A stretch of 49,479 bases of DNA from Collinsella sp. GTDB taxonomy: Bacteria > Actinomycetota > Coriobacteriia > Coriobacteriales > Coriobacteriaceae. Position 1 is the first letter of the stretch. The number at the start of each line of letters is the position of its first letter. This document shows positions 32,695 through 41,260 of this stretch, in pieces. Where the stretch lies: contig DXMF01000043.1 of NCBI GenBank assembly GCA_019414345.1, positions 1 through 49,479 of the forward strand, in the 5' to 3' direction. A program made the position numbers and the translations under genes. Below the pieces are notes generated by a model. It did no database searches and was not told the DNA's origin. It saw only the letters and a program-made list of their open reading frames with translations.

Positions 32695-33762
32695 ATGCGC
32701 GACAAGCTCGAAAAGATCATCAAGGCCTACGAGGAGCTCGAGAAGAAGCTTTCCGACCCGGCCGTCGCCTCCGATATCAAGGAGTTCACGCGTCTCAACA
32801 AGGAGTACGCGCACCAGTCCGACCTCATTGCCGCCTCGCGCGAGTACATCGGCGCGCTCGATGACATCGAGGCTGCCAAGGAAATGCTGCACGATACCAC
32901 CGATGCCGATGAGAAGGAGATGCTCCAGATGGACATCTCCGAAAACGAGGCCAAGCTTCCCCAGCTCGAGGAAGACATCAAGTACATGCTCATCCCGAGC
33001 GACCCCAACGACGACAAGAACACCATCGTCGAGATCCGCTCCGCCGCCGGTGGCGACGAGGCGGCCATCTTCGCCGGCGATCTGTACAAGATGTACCAGC
33101 GCTTTTGCGAGTCGCGCGGCTGGAAGACTACCGTGCTCGATTCCAGCCCCAGCGAGGCCGGTGGCTTTAAGTCCATCGAGTTCAAGGTCGAGGGCGACCG
33201 CGTCTACTCCGTCATGAAGTTCGAGTCCGGCGTGCACCGCGTCCAGCGCGTTCCCAAGACTGAGTCCCAGGGCCGCATTCAGACCTCCACGGCTACCGTC
33301 GCCGTACTTCCCGAGGCCGAGGAGATCGACGTCCAGATCAACCAGTCCGACCTGCGCATCGACACCTACTGCGCCTCCGGCCCTGGCGGTCAGTGCGTTA
33401 ACACCACCTACTCCGCCGTGCGCATCACCCACCTGCCCACCAACACCGTGGTGCAGTCGCAGGAGCAGCGTTCCCAGATCCAGAACCGCGAGGTCTGCAT
33501 GCAGATGCTGCGCGCCCGTCTGTACGAGATGGAACTCGAGAAGCAGCAGGCCGAGCTCGGTGCCGAGCGCCAGAGCCAGATTGGCCACGGCAACCGTTCC
33601 GAGAAGATCCGTACTTACAACCAGCCCCAGGACCGCGTGACCGATCACCGTATCGGCTTCAACTCCACCTACAACGGCGTCCTTCTGGGCGATCAGCTCG
33701 GCACCGTCATCGAGGCACTTGCCGCCGCCGAGCGAGCCGAGAAGCTGGCACAAGCAGTTTAG
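32695..33762 (+). CDS. prfA: Peptide chain release factor 1
   Basis: 355 aa from the ATG at 32695, after AAAGGAG. The GGQ tip (231-233, GPGGQCVN) and the stop-codon tripeptide PxT (PKT, 187-189, in RVPKTESQG) mark RF1, which terminates at UAA and UAG; the variable residue is Lys rather than the more common Ala or Val. Length is normal. The 228-bp leader (32467-32694) contains an AT-rich patch (TATCATATATG near 32535) but no confident promoter. PrmC, its methylating enzyme, is the next gene on the same strand, across a 597-bp repeat-filled gap. Confidence 0.95.
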   Translation: MRDKLEKIIKAYEELEKKLSDPAVASDIKEFTRLNKEYAHQSDLIAASREYIGALDDIEAAKEMLHDTTDADEKEMLQMDISENEAKLPQLEEDIKYMLIPSDPNDDKNTIVEIRSAAGGDEAAIFAGDLYKMYQRFCESRGWKTTVLDSSPSEAGGFKSIEFKVEGDRVYSVMKFESGVHRVQRVPKTESQGRIQTSTATVAVLPEAEEIDVQINQSDLRIDTYCASGPGGQCVNTTYSAVRITHLPTNTVVQSQEQRSQIQNREVCMQMLRARLYEMELEKQQAELGAERQSQIGHGNRSEKIRTYNQPQDRVTDHRIGFNSTYNGVLLGDQLGTVIEALAAAERAEKLAQAV

Positions 33763-33790
33763 GTTACGCGGTTTTACCAAACCGCGTAAC
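33763..33790. repeat. 28-bp palindrome after prfA
   Basis: GTTACGCGGTTT (33763-33774), TACC, AAACCGCGTAAC (33779-33790), starting on the base after the prfA stop. The identical 28 bp recur at 49313-49340 after the LCP gene, in both cases directly before a nested hairpin element. Confidence 0.9.
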
Positions 33791-33810
33791 GGCTCGACGC
33801 TGCGCGCCGC

Positions 33811-33896
33811 CCAGAGCGACAATTTGTCATTCAAAAGGCGAGGCATGACCAGAAGGTCTATGCCTCGCCTTTTTCATGCCAACTTGTTCGCTCTGG
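33811..33896. repeat. Nested hairpin element, copy B
   Basis: Outer arms CCAGAGCGA (33811-33819) and TCGCTCTGG (33888-33896); inner stem 33833-33850 with 33855-33873 around AGAA, ending CCTTTTT. Closely matches copy A outside the apex, with paired changes (GGCGAGGC/GCCTCGCC). Apex is in the opposite orientation to copy A. Confidence 0.85.
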
Positions 33897-33939
33897 ACGT
33901 CGCTCGCTGTCCGTCCTCTACCTGCGGCGTTCTCTTGGG

Positions 33940-33968
33940 TAGTCATTGGGGACGTTCTTAAATGACTA
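33940..33968. repeat. 29-bp TAGTCATT element, inverted copy
   Basis: TAGTCATT, GGGGACGTTCTTA, AATGACTA: 8-bp inverted ends. Its reverse complement matches 21022-21050 at 28 of 29 positions. The rest of the 597-bp gap (33969-34359) is unusually AT-rich to about 34200 and holds no gene or clear site I can name. Confidence 0.75.
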
Positions 33969-34359
33969 GGTTGAGTAAATTGCTATTCGAGTTTATTTAA
34001 TCTGCTTTGTTAGAAATTAAGCAATTTAACTGCTTAAAGCAATCAACGGCGTTTATCTGCTATCGATAATAATGCTCAAAAAATCGTCCGAGAAGTCGCA
34101 GTGCATTTTTTGATGCGTCGCACGTCAAGTGATTTGGCAAGTTCTTGGTTAGATATTGGTCAGTTTTGGGTCAACCTTGCCAAAAGCTTGACGGATGCAG
34201 ATTTAGACGTCGGCGAATGAACGCTTCGATTGCAATCCAAGCAAAAATCTGGGCTGATTCTCGATAATCGCCTTCAATCGCCCCTTGCCAAGCGCTGGCC
34301 TCGCGTACAATCTGCTCCGACATTCGCGCGCCATCCGGCGCTTAAGAGGGGAGGGCCCC

Positions 34360-35610
34360 ATGGCAAACGAGATTTGGACCATCAAGCGTTGTCTCGAGTG
34401 GACCAAGGAGTACCTGGCCGAGCGCGGCGAGGAGCACCCCCGTCTTTCTGCCGAGTGGCTGCTCTGCGCTGCCACGGGTTTGGCACGCATCGACTTATAT
34501 ATGCGCATGGACGAGACGCTTAACGCGGCTCAGCTCGAGACCATGCACGCGGCCGTTGTTCGTCGCGCTAAAGGTGAACCGCTGCAGTACATCACCGGCA
34601 GCACGCAGTTTCGCATGATCGACGTCACGTGCGCCCCCGGCGTGCTCATTCCGCGTCCCGAGACCGAGATGCTCGTCGAGGAAGTCCTCAATTATCTGGA
34701 TGCCGAGGTGCTGAGCCCCGAGGCTGCTGCCCGTCAGCGTGTTGAGCTGCCTTGGAACGATGAGGTCGAGCAGGCTCGCAAGGCTGAGGCCGCGCTGGCA
34801 GACGAACGCGCGACCGCCGAGCGCCGTGCCGCCAACCTGACGGCCGCCGATGAGGCTGCGCTGGGTAGCGACGTGCTCGGCAGCCGTGCCTATGCCGAGG
34901 AGCTGGCCGACCGCGAGGCCGAGGAAGCCGCCGCGCAGGCAGCAGAAGCCGAAGTCGCGGAAGCCGCCGAGTCCGAGCTCGACGAATACGGCATCGCCAT
35001 CGAGGGTGCCGACCAGGAGACGGCTTCAGCTCAGGATGCCGCTTCGCCTGCCCCAGCCGAGCCCCGCATCGCCCGCGTTCTCGAGGTCGGCTGCGGCACG
35101 GGCTGCATCTCGCTCTCCCTTGCCTGGGAGCGCCGCGGCCACGTTACCTGCACCGCCACCGATATCGAGCCGCGCGCTATCGATCTGGCCACCAAAAACC
35201 GCGACGCGCTCGGTCTCACATCCGATGAGGTCGCCTTTAGCCTCACCAACCTGGTGAGTTCCATTCCCCGCGAAGAGTGGGGCACCTTTGATGTGCTTGT
35301 CTCCAATCCGCCCTACATTCCGACCGACGTCATGCGCTCACTGCCGCACGAGGTCAAGGACTTTGAGCCCGACCTGGCGCTCGAGGGCGGCGCCGACGGC
35401 CTCGATATCTTCCGCCGCCTGCTCAATGCGGCGCCTTACATGCTGCGTGTCGGCGGCCTGTTTGCCTGTGAGCTCTACGAGGGTGCCCTCGATGCCGCGG
35501 CCGAGCTCTGTCGCCAGGCAGGCCTTTCGGACGTGCGTATCGTCCATGACCTCACCGATCGCCCCCGCATCGTCCGAGCCATCGTCACCGAGCCCAAACA
35601 GCGCCAGTAA
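34360..35610 (+). CDS. prmC: Release-factor glutamine methyltransferase with a large insertion
   Basis: 416 aa from the ATG at 34360 (GGGGAGGGCC upstream), against about 280 for usual PrmC. The N-terminal helical domain (1-75) and GVLIPRPETEMLVE (94-107) are normal, and the Rossmann domain resumes at RVLEVGCGTGCISLSLA (239-255) with the substrate-Gln motif NPPY at 316-319. Between them lies a ~120-residue Ala/Glu-rich, probably helical insertion (about 115-235) that ordinary PrmC lacks. The enzyme methylates the Gln of GGQ in RF1 and RF2; prfA is the preceding gene. Confidence 0.9.
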   Translation: MANEIWTIKRCLEWTKEYLAERGEEHPRLSAEWLLCAATGLARIDLYMRMDETLNAAQLETMHAAVVRRAKGEPLQYITGSTQFRMIDVTCAPGVLIPRPETEMLVEEVLNYLDAEVLSPEAAARQRVELPWNDEVEQARKAEAALADERATAERRAANLTAADEAALGSDVLGSRAYAEELADREAEEAAAQAAEAEVAEAAESELDEYGIAIEGADQETASAQDAASPAPAEPRIARVLEVGCGTGCISLSLAWERRGHVTCTATDIEPRAIDLATKNRDALGLTSDEVAFSLTNLVSSIPREEWGTFDVLVSNPPYIPTDVMRSLPHEVKDFEPDLALEGGADGLDIFRRLLNAAPYMLRVGGLFACELYEGALDAAAELCRQAGLSDVRIVHDLTDRPRIVRAIVTEPKQRQ

Positions 35611-35624
35611 TATTTATTAACTGG

Positions 35625-35654
35625 TTAGCAAAAATTATAAAGTAGTTTATAATT
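35625..35654 (+). promoter_or_regulatory. hicAB promoter with overlapping operator
   Basis: -35 TTAGCA (35625-35630), 17-bp spacer, -10 TATAAT (35648-35653). A perfect palindrome AATTATAAA-GTAG-TTTATAATT (35633-35654) covers the spacer and the -10, where a bound HicB would block RNA polymerase. Confidence 0.65.
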
Positions 35655-35678
35655 AGGACGGCTGAAAGAGGTCGGCCC

Positions 35679-35864
35679 ATGCAACCTCCTACCTTTCGGG
35701 AAATCATTGCCCTACTCAAGCACGATGGATTCGTGAAGGTCGCGCAGGTCGGTAGTCATGCTAAGTATGTTTCTGGTGACCGTGTTGTCACCGTGAACGG
35801 CTCTGGTGGTGATCGACCAAAGAAGGGCACGTGGGCAAGTATTCGTCGCCAAGCTGGATGGTAG
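35679..35864 (+). CDS. hicA: HicA-family mRNA interferase toxin
   Basis: 61 aa, with GAAAGAGG before the ATG. The dsRBD-like fold of HicA is visible: TFREIIALLKHDGFVKVAQVGSHAKY with catalytic His27 in the GSH motif, then VVTVNGSGGDRPKKGTWASI. HicA cleaves mRNA when free of its antitoxin. The antitoxin gene starts 11 bp downstream, and the promoter lies directly upstream. Confidence 0.88.
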   Translation: MQPPTFREIIALLKHDGFVKVAQVGSHAKYVSGDRVVTVNGSGGDRPKKGTWASIRRQAGW

Positions 35865-35875
35865 TTGGAGGCAAA

Positions 35876-36322
35876 ATGAGGCAGCGATTTACCTATGACT
35901 GCGTTCTCATAAAAGAAGACGACGGTTACTGCGCCAGTTTCCCGCAGATTCCCGGCGCCTTTGCCGATGGCGATACGCGCGAAGAAGCGATTGCCCATGC
36001 CACCGAGGCACTGATGGCGTTTTTGGCCGACGACCTCAACAACGGTTTGACTCCGGCAGGGTACGAACGCTCGGCCGAGGTCGTGGCCCTTTCAGTCGAA
36101 ATCGACCACGAGGACGCTCGGGAAGCGGCGTGCCGAACATTTAAAGACGCAGCGCTGGACCTCAAAGTCTCCGCTCCGCGGATTACCGCGCTGGTCAAAG
36201 CCGGAAAGCTCGATGTTGAACTTGTCGACGGCCGTCGGATGATAACGATAGACAGCATCGAGCGCTACGCCGCCCAAGAACGTCACGCCGGCAGGCCAAA
36301 GCAGTTCGTCGCAGTCCAATAA
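35876..36322 (+). CDS. hicB: HicB-family antitoxin
   Basis: 148 aa from the ATG at 35876, after TTGGAGGCAAA; the in-frame start at 35831 overlaps hicA and is rejected. Residues 1-75 are the HicB partial RNase-H-like domain (YDCVLIKEDDGYCASFPQIP, GAFADGDTREEAIAHATEAL). The C-terminal 50 residues (SAPRITALVKAGKLDVELVD, SIERYAAQERHAGRPKQF) look like a DNA-binding module of the excisionase/helix-turn-helix kind, so it should bind the palindrome over the hicA -10 and neutralise HicA. Last gene of the pair. Confidence 0.85.
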   Translation: MRQRFTYDCVLIKEDDGYCASFPQIPGAFADGDTREEAIAHATEALMAFLADDLNNGLTPAGYERSAEVVALSVEIDHEDAREAACRTFKDAALDLKVSAPRITALVKAGKLDVELVDGRRMITIDSIERYAAQERHAGRPKQFVAVQ

Positions 36323-36456
36323 CCCCCTCACTTTCACCGACTACTAGAGCCGCTCACCAAACCAACATGCGCTCTGGGCAAATAGATTGAACGTTTCGTG
36401 CGAGAATGCCCCACAGTAAACAAACTTGCACCAGGGCGTAAGGGGCTGGCATACAC

Positions 36457-37200
36457 ATGCAGACGGTCTATCGGGTATACGAGGGAGCGCGCGAGCCGCA
36501 TCGGCTTGCAGTCGAGCGCACGGCCGAGCTACTCGGTCGCGGTGGCCTGGCGCTTATTCCAACCGAGACGGTCTACGGTGTCGCCGTGGCAGTCAACGCC
36601 TTCTCGGATGCCGTTCCACAAGATACAAGTGAACCTCTGCCGTGGCCGCGCGATCCGCAGGCCACCGTCAACGGCGCCGCGGTCCCCGCACTCGGTACCG
36701 GCTATCGTCGTATCTTTACCCTCAAGCAGCGCGAGCTCACCCAAACGGTTGCCTGGCTGGTCGATGATGCCGAGGCGCTCGACCGCTATGGCGTGGATAT
36801 CCCTCATGAGGCCCGCATGCTCGCCCGACGATGCTGGCCGGGTGCCCTGACTATCGTGGTTAAGGCTGCCCCCTGCGTGCCGACCTTTATGCGTGCCGCC
36901 GACGACACGGTGGCACTTCGCGCTTCGGCCTCGCCCGTGGTGCAAGCGCTCATCCGCGCCTGCGGCAGCCCTCTTGCCTGCACCAGCGCCAACACGCATG
37001 GAGCGCCCGCGCCGGCAAGTTTTGCCACGGTGGAGGAGCGCATCCTGGAGGGGGTCGATGTGGCCGTCGACGCCGGTGAGACCCCGTGTCGCGATGCCTC
37101 AACCATCGTGTCGTTTCAGCACGGCGAGCTCCAGATCCTGCGCCAAGGCGCGCTTCCCGCATCAGAGATCGAACGGGTCCTGTCCGACCCGATGCAATAG
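36457..37200 (+). CDS. tsaC: L-threonylcarbamoyladenylate synthase (Sua5/YrdC/TsaC)
   Basis: 247 aa; AGGGGC lies about 11 nt before the ATG. The YrdC fold shows GGLALIPTETVYGVA (30-43), RRCWPGALTIVVKA, DDTVALRASASP and SPLACTSANTHGAPAP. It makes threonylcarbamoyl-AMP for t6A37 of tRNAs reading ANN codons. A stretch of about 30 residues (51-80, PQDTSEPLPWPRDPQATVNG) is extra, placed between the first strand and the Lys-x-Arg motif (TLKQR). glpK follows after 13 bp, so the two are probably cotranscribed. Confidence 0.88.
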   Translation: MQTVYRVYEGAREPHRLAVERTAELLGRGGLALIPTETVYGVAVAVNAFSDAVPQDTSEPLPWPRDPQATVNGAAVPALGTGYRRIFTLKQRELTQTVAWLVDDAEALDRYGVDIPHEARMLARRCWPGALTIVVKAAPCVPTFMRAADDTVALRASASPVVQALIRACGSPLACTSANTHGAPAPASFATVEERILEGVDVAVDAGETPCRDASTIVSFQHGELQILRQGALPASEIERVLSDPMQ

Positions 37201-37213
37201 AAAGGTTTAAGCG

Positions 37214-38755
37214 ATGTCGTTGAATCTAGGTAGCCTGGGTATGGAAGACGCCCCGTTTAGCTTTGGCGGTTCCTACATCATGGCGCTCGACTGCGGCACT
37301 ACCTCGGTACTCGCGACCATCGTCGACGAGTACGGCTGCATCGTCGCCCAGGCGCGTCGTAGCGTCAAAACCAGCTTCCCGCGCCCCGGCTGGGTGGAGC
37401 AGGATCCCACGGAGGTGCTTGCCAGCCAGATCGGCGTGATGATGGAGGTTCAGTTTAAGAGCGGCATCCATTCTGACCGCATTGCCGCCATCGGTATCTC
37501 CAACCAGCGCGAGACCACGGTGGTGTGGGACCGCATAAGCGGCCAACCCATCTATAACGCCATCGTGTGGCAATGCCGTCGCACCGCACCTCTGATCGAC
37601 GAGCTGGTCGAGCAGGGCGCAGAAGAGCTGGTGCGCTCCCGCACAGGACTCACGCTCGATCCGTATTTTTCGGCTTCCAAGGTGCAGTGGATCCTCGACA
37701 ACGTCGACGGTGCGCGTGAGAGCGCGGCGGCGGGCGACCTCATGTTCGGCACCATCGACACCTGGCTCATCTACAACCTCACCGGCAGTCAGGTCTTTGC
37801 CACCGACTACACCAATGCCAGCCGCACGGCACTCTTTAATATCCATACGCTCGATTGGGACGACGACCTGCTGGCGCTCTTTGACGTTCCACGTTCCATG
37901 ATGCCCGAGGTTCGTTGGAGCTCGGGCGACTACGGCCGCGTCGCGAGCGACATCATGACCAACATGCCGCCCATCATGGGCGTGGCGGGCGACCAGCAGG
38001 CGTCGCTGTTCGGCCACTGCTGCTTCCATCCCGGCCAGACCAAAAACACCTATGGCACGGGTTGCTTTATGCTCATGAACACCGGCGACGAGGTCGTCGA
38101 ATCCAAGAACGGTCTGGTCTCCACGATCGGTATCGCCGCGGACGGCAAGATCAGCTATGCACTCGAGGGCTCCATCTTTGCTGCCGGTTCCACCATGAAC
38201 TGGCTGCGCAACAACATGGGCATCATCTCGAGTGTGAGCGAGTCCGCGCAACTCGCCGCTTCGATCAACGACAATGAGGGCTGCTACTTCGTTCCCGCCT
38301 TTGCGGGTCTGGGCGCTCCCTGGTGGGACCCGCATGCTCGCGGTATCGTGTGCGGCCTGACCGGCGCCTCGAGTCGCGCGACCATTGTGCGTGCGGCCTG
38401 CGAGTCCATGGCCTACCAGAGTTATGACGTGCTACGCGCCATGGAGCAGGACGTGGGACTTTCGATTGAGCGCCTGTCCGTCGATGGCGGTGCCTCGCGC
38501 AACGAGTTCATCATGCAATTCCAGGCCGATCTGCTGGATATCCCCGTGCTGCAGTGCGAGACGGTGGAGACCACGGCGATCGGTGCCGCGTACTTGGCGG
38601 GCCTTGCCGTCGGCTATTGGGAGGACCTGGAGGAGCTGGAGCAAAACGCTCAGATCGTTAAGACCTTCCTTCCCCATATGTCCGCCGAGCGCCGTGAGAG
38701 CAATCTCGCTGGTTGGCGTGATGCCGTCAAGCGTTCGCTCAACACCGCTCAGTAG
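37214..38755 (+). CDS. glpK: Glycerol kinase
   Basis: 513 aa; AAAGG lies 8 nt before the ATG. FGGY kinase with ALDCGTTSVLATIVDEYG (24-41), SNQRETTVVWDR, and the C-terminal ATP-site stretch VDGGASRNEFIMQFQADLLD. About 20 residues precede the usual start (a second Met at residue 23 is possible). It phosphorylates glycerol to glycerol 3-phosphate. No glpF or glpD gene is in the window. It follows tsaC closely. Confidence 0.93.
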   Translation: MSLNLGSLGMEDAPFSFGGSYIMALDCGTTSVLATIVDEYGCIVAQARRSVKTSFPRPGWVEQDPTEVLASQIGVMMEVQFKSGIHSDRIAAIGISNQRETTVVWDRISGQPIYNAIVWQCRRTAPLIDELVEQGAEELVRSRTGLTLDPYFSASKVQWILDNVDGARESAAAGDLMFGTIDTWLIYNLTGSQVFATDYTNASRTALFNIHTLDWDDDLLALFDVPRSMMPEVRWSSGDYGRVASDIMTNMPPIMGVAGDQQASLFGHCCFHPGQTKNTYGTGCFMLMNTGDEVVESKNGLVSTIGIAADGKISYALEGSIFAAGSTMNWLRNNMGIISSVSESAQLAASINDNEGCYFVPAFAGLGAPWWDPHARGIVCGLTGASSRATIVRAACESMAYQSYDVLRAMEQDVGLSIERLSVDGGASRNEFIMQFQADLLDIPVLQCETVETTAIGAAYLAGLAVGYWEDLEELEQNAQIVKTFLPHMSAERRESNLAGWRDAVKRSLNTAQ

Positions 38756-38878
38756 GGTTGCGACGAGCTGCTCGATACAACAAACCGTTAAACTTATGCA
38801 CGGCGCGCGGCAACAACATCGCCATGCGCCTTGTCAGCAAGGCCATCTTCCGGCCGCAACGAAAGGGGCAATCAACCC

Positions 38879-39526
38879 ATGACCGTCACCTACGATACGT
38901 CCCGTGTGACGCTTGTCGATCACCCGCTCGTCCAGCACAAGCTGTCGATTCTGCGCGACAAAAACACCGGCACCAACCAGTTCCGCCAGCTCGTGCGCGA
39001 ACTCGCACTTTTTGACGGCTACGAGGCCATGCGCGACCTGCCCATGGAAGACGTCGAAGTCGAGACCCCCATCACTACTGCCACGTTCAAACAGCTCGCC
39101 GGCAAGAAACTCGCCATCGTGCCCATCCTGCGTGCGGGCCTTGGCATGGTCGACGGCATCCTCGACCTGGTGCCCTCCGCTCGCGTGGGCCACATCGGCA
39201 TGGAGCGCGACGAGGTCACCCACGAGCCGCACGAGTATTACTGCAAGATGCCCAAGGATATCGACCAGCGCATCTGCCTGGTCGTCGACCCCATGCTCGC
39301 CACGGGCGGTTCGGCCGAGATGGCCATCAGCTACCTGCGCGAGCGCGGTGTCAAGGACATCCGCATGCTGTGCATCGTCGCCGCGCCTGAGGGCCTCAAG
39401 TCACTGACCGAAAAGGACCCCGACGTACATATTTATACGTGCGCCATCGACGACCATCTCAACGAGGCCGCCTACATCGTTCCCGGCCTGGGCGACGCCG
39501 GCGACCGCATCTACGGCACGCTGTAA
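38879..39526 (+). CDS. upp: Uracil phosphoribosyltransferase
   Basis: 215 aa from the ATG at 38879, after GAAAGGGGC. The PRPP-binding loop VVDPMLATGGSAEMA and the C-terminal uracil-binding YIVPGLGDAGDRIYGTL are intact, with VPILRAGLGMVDG in the N-terminal half. It salvages uracil to UMP. It ends 281 bp before the ATP synthase cluster. Confidence 0.95.
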   Translation: MTVTYDTSRVTLVDHPLVQHKLSILRDKNTGTNQFRQLVRELALFDGYEAMRDLPMEDVEVETPITTATFKQLAGKKLAIVPILRAGLGMVDGILDLVPSARVGHIGMERDEVTHEPHEYYCKMPKDIDQRICLVVDPMLATGGSAEMAISYLRERGVKDIRMLCIVAAPEGLKSLTEKDPDVHIYTCAIDDHLNEAAYIVPGLGDAGDRIYGTL

Positions 39527-39718
39527 TCTCTGGGCCATACCGGCTAACGTCGAAAATACGAAGAAATGGTGCGCGCGGGCGAGCAAAAGACGTCCACGCG
39601 CGCTCTTGTTAACGGACGTTTTGCGCTGAGGGGTTCGAGAAAAACGTATTAGCGTACCTGCGGCATAAAGAAGGTCTTAAGAAAACGAACAGGTGCGTAT
39701 TAACCGATGCTTTTTCGG

Positions 39719-39746
39719 TTGTACTTTAGCGATTGGCTCGTACAAT
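39719..39746 (+). promoter_or_regulatory. Candidate promoter of the ATP synthase operon
   Basis: TTGTAC (39719-39724), 16-bp spacer, TACAAT (39741-39746), about 60 bp before the first ORF start. The -10 is good, the -35 weak. The gap 39527-39807 otherwise shows no clear site. Confidence 0.4.
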
Positions 39747-39807
39747 AGTCACCAATGTTTGGCGGGAACTGTCCTGTGAGGCGTTAAAAAGGAAAGTGAG
39801 GACGCCA

Positions 39808-40119
39808 GTGTTTCAGATAGCCGATCTGCTCGCTATCGTTGCAGGCGCCATCGCGGGCGCAATTGCCTTCCTTCCCTTTGTCTTTACGCTCAAGCCGGTT
39901 CTTGACGATAAACAGAATGCGGACATGCTCAAGGGTATGGTGAGTCTCGCGGTCTCGGCAGTCGCCCTGCTCGTCTTTACCTTGGTTGTGTTTGTGTTGT
40001 TCGGAGAGGCATTTCGCATGTTCCTCCTGGGCGAGGCGATCGGCTTCGTGGCCTTTATGGCCGCCTGCGCGGTTCGCGTCGCCAAGGCGCTGCGAGATCC
40101 TCATGAGGTCGAAAGGTAA
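39808..40119 (+). CDS. Small membrane protein at the AtpI position
   Basis: 103 aa from the GTG at 39808, with GAGG 6 nt upstream; an alternative GTG is at 39796. Three or four membrane helices (IVAGAIAGAIAFLPFVFTL, MVSLAVSAVALLVFTLVVFV, AIGFVAFMAACAVRVAK). It precedes atpB by 3 bp, where AtpI sits in many operons; AtpI helps c-ring assembly. The sequence is not clearly homologous to AtpI, so the name is positional. Confidence 0.7.
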   Translation: MFQIADLLAIVAGAIAGAIAFLPFVFTLKPVLDDKQNADMLKGMVSLAVSAVALLVFTLVVFVLFGEAFRMFLLGEAIGFVAFMAACAVRVAKALRDPHEVER

Positions 40120-40122
40120 GTC

Positions 40123-40926
40123 GTGGAAATTTTTGAAAAGCTGCCTGATGAGATTAATCATCTGGTCAGCGAGTTCAGCTCCACCCCTGTCGTGGGCGAT
40201 CTGAGCTGCGGCATCACGCAGTACTCGTTTTGGCTGATCGTCTCCACGATCGTGCTCCTGATCGTCCTGGCCGTGTTCAAGAAGAAGCAGACTTTGGTTC
40301 CCAAGGGCTTCTTCGTCAACGGTTTCGAGTACATCATCGAGTACGTCGAGAACGACATCGGCAAGGGCGTCGTGGGTGAGAACTGGAAGAAGCACTTCCC
40401 GTTCCTGTGCTCGCTTTTCCTGTTCATCCTGATCAACAACATGATCGGCCTGATCCCGGGAATGAAGCCCGGCACCGGCGCAATCGGCTCCACTGCCGCG
40501 CTCGCCATCTTCGCCTTCGTGTACTTCATCTACTACGGATGCAAGGCTCACGGCGTGATCGGCTACATCAAGAGCCTCGCCCCGCAGGGCGTGAGCTTCC
40601 CGATGAACGTGCTCGTGTGGGTCGTTGAGCTTTTCTCGACCTTCCTGCGCCTCATCACGCTCGCCGTCCGTCTGTTCTGCAACATGTTCGCAGGACACGT
40701 GGTCATGGGCTCGTTCGCCATCATGGCGAGCATGTTCATGCAGCCGCTGCTTCAGCAAGTTTCCGCGGCCCACGCCGTCGGCGCCCTGCCTTCGCTGGCC
40801 TGGCTTGCCATTCTCATCCTGATCTATGCGATCGAGCTTGTGGTCGGCGCCATCCAGGCTTACGTCTTCACGGTCCTTACCGCCGTGTATGTCTCCGAGG
40901 CAGAGGAGGTCGCGGAGGAGGAGTAG
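40123..40926 (+). CDS. atpB: ATP synthase subunit a
   Basis: 267 aa from the GTG at 40123, after GAAAGGTAAG. Five or six membrane helices, with the essential Arg of helix 4 in TFLRLITLAVRLFCNMFAGH and the late MNVLVWVVELFS and IYAIELVVGAIQAYVF stretches. It forms the proton half-channels facing the c-ring. Confidence 0.95.
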   Translation: MEIFEKLPDEINHLVSEFSSTPVVGDLSCGITQYSFWLIVSTIVLLIVLAVFKKKQTLVPKGFFVNGFEYIIEYVENDIGKGVVGENWKKHFPFLCSLFLFILINNMIGLIPGMKPGTGAIGSTAALAIFAFVYFIYYGCKAHGVIGYIKSLAPQGVSFPMNVLVWVVELFSTFLRLITLAVRLFCNMFAGHVVMGSFAIMASMFMQPLLQQVSAAHAVGALPSLAWLAILILIYAIELVVGAIQAYVFTVLTAVYVSEAEEVAEEE

Positions 40927-41050
40927 TCTTCCGTTCGCGCCTTAAAGGTAAGGCAATTCGTTAAACCGCCGGTGCCCGTACCCATGGAGCCCGGCAGTTA
41001 TAAAAAGGTTATCCTGCGTGAAATAAGACACGCACGACAAAGGAGGAATC

Positions 41051-41245
41051 GTGGGAGTTATCGGTTACGGTCTCGGTGTTATCGGCGCTGGTCTTGCTAT
41101 CGGCCTGTCTGCTCTGGGTGCTACGGGTGCTATGGCCCGTCAGCCTGAGGTCCAGGGCCGCGTGTTCACCGTCTTCATCATGGGCTCCGCCTTCGGCGAG
41201 GCTCTGGCTCTGATCGGCTTCGTTGTCGCGCTGATCGTTAAATAG
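41051..41245 (+). CDS. atpE: ATP synthase subunit c
   Basis: 64 aa from the GTG at 41051, after AGGAGGAATC. Two helices with the ARQPEVQG loop; the ion carboxylate is Glu in FGEALALIGF. The helix-1 Gln and the Ser/Thr after Glu typical of sodium-binding c subunits are missing, which favours protons (inference). A short protein, lacking the N-terminal extension of many actinobacterial c subunits. Confidence 0.95.
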   Translation: MGVIGYGLGVIGAGLAIGLSALGATGAMARQPEVQGRVFTVFIMGSAFGEALALIGFVVALIVK

Positions 41246-41260
41246 CACGGAGCGTCAAGT

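Noticed and set aside
37214..37280. Alternative glpK start at residue 23
   Set aside because: The ATG at 37214 has AAAGG at good spacing, while the later Met has no ribosome site.
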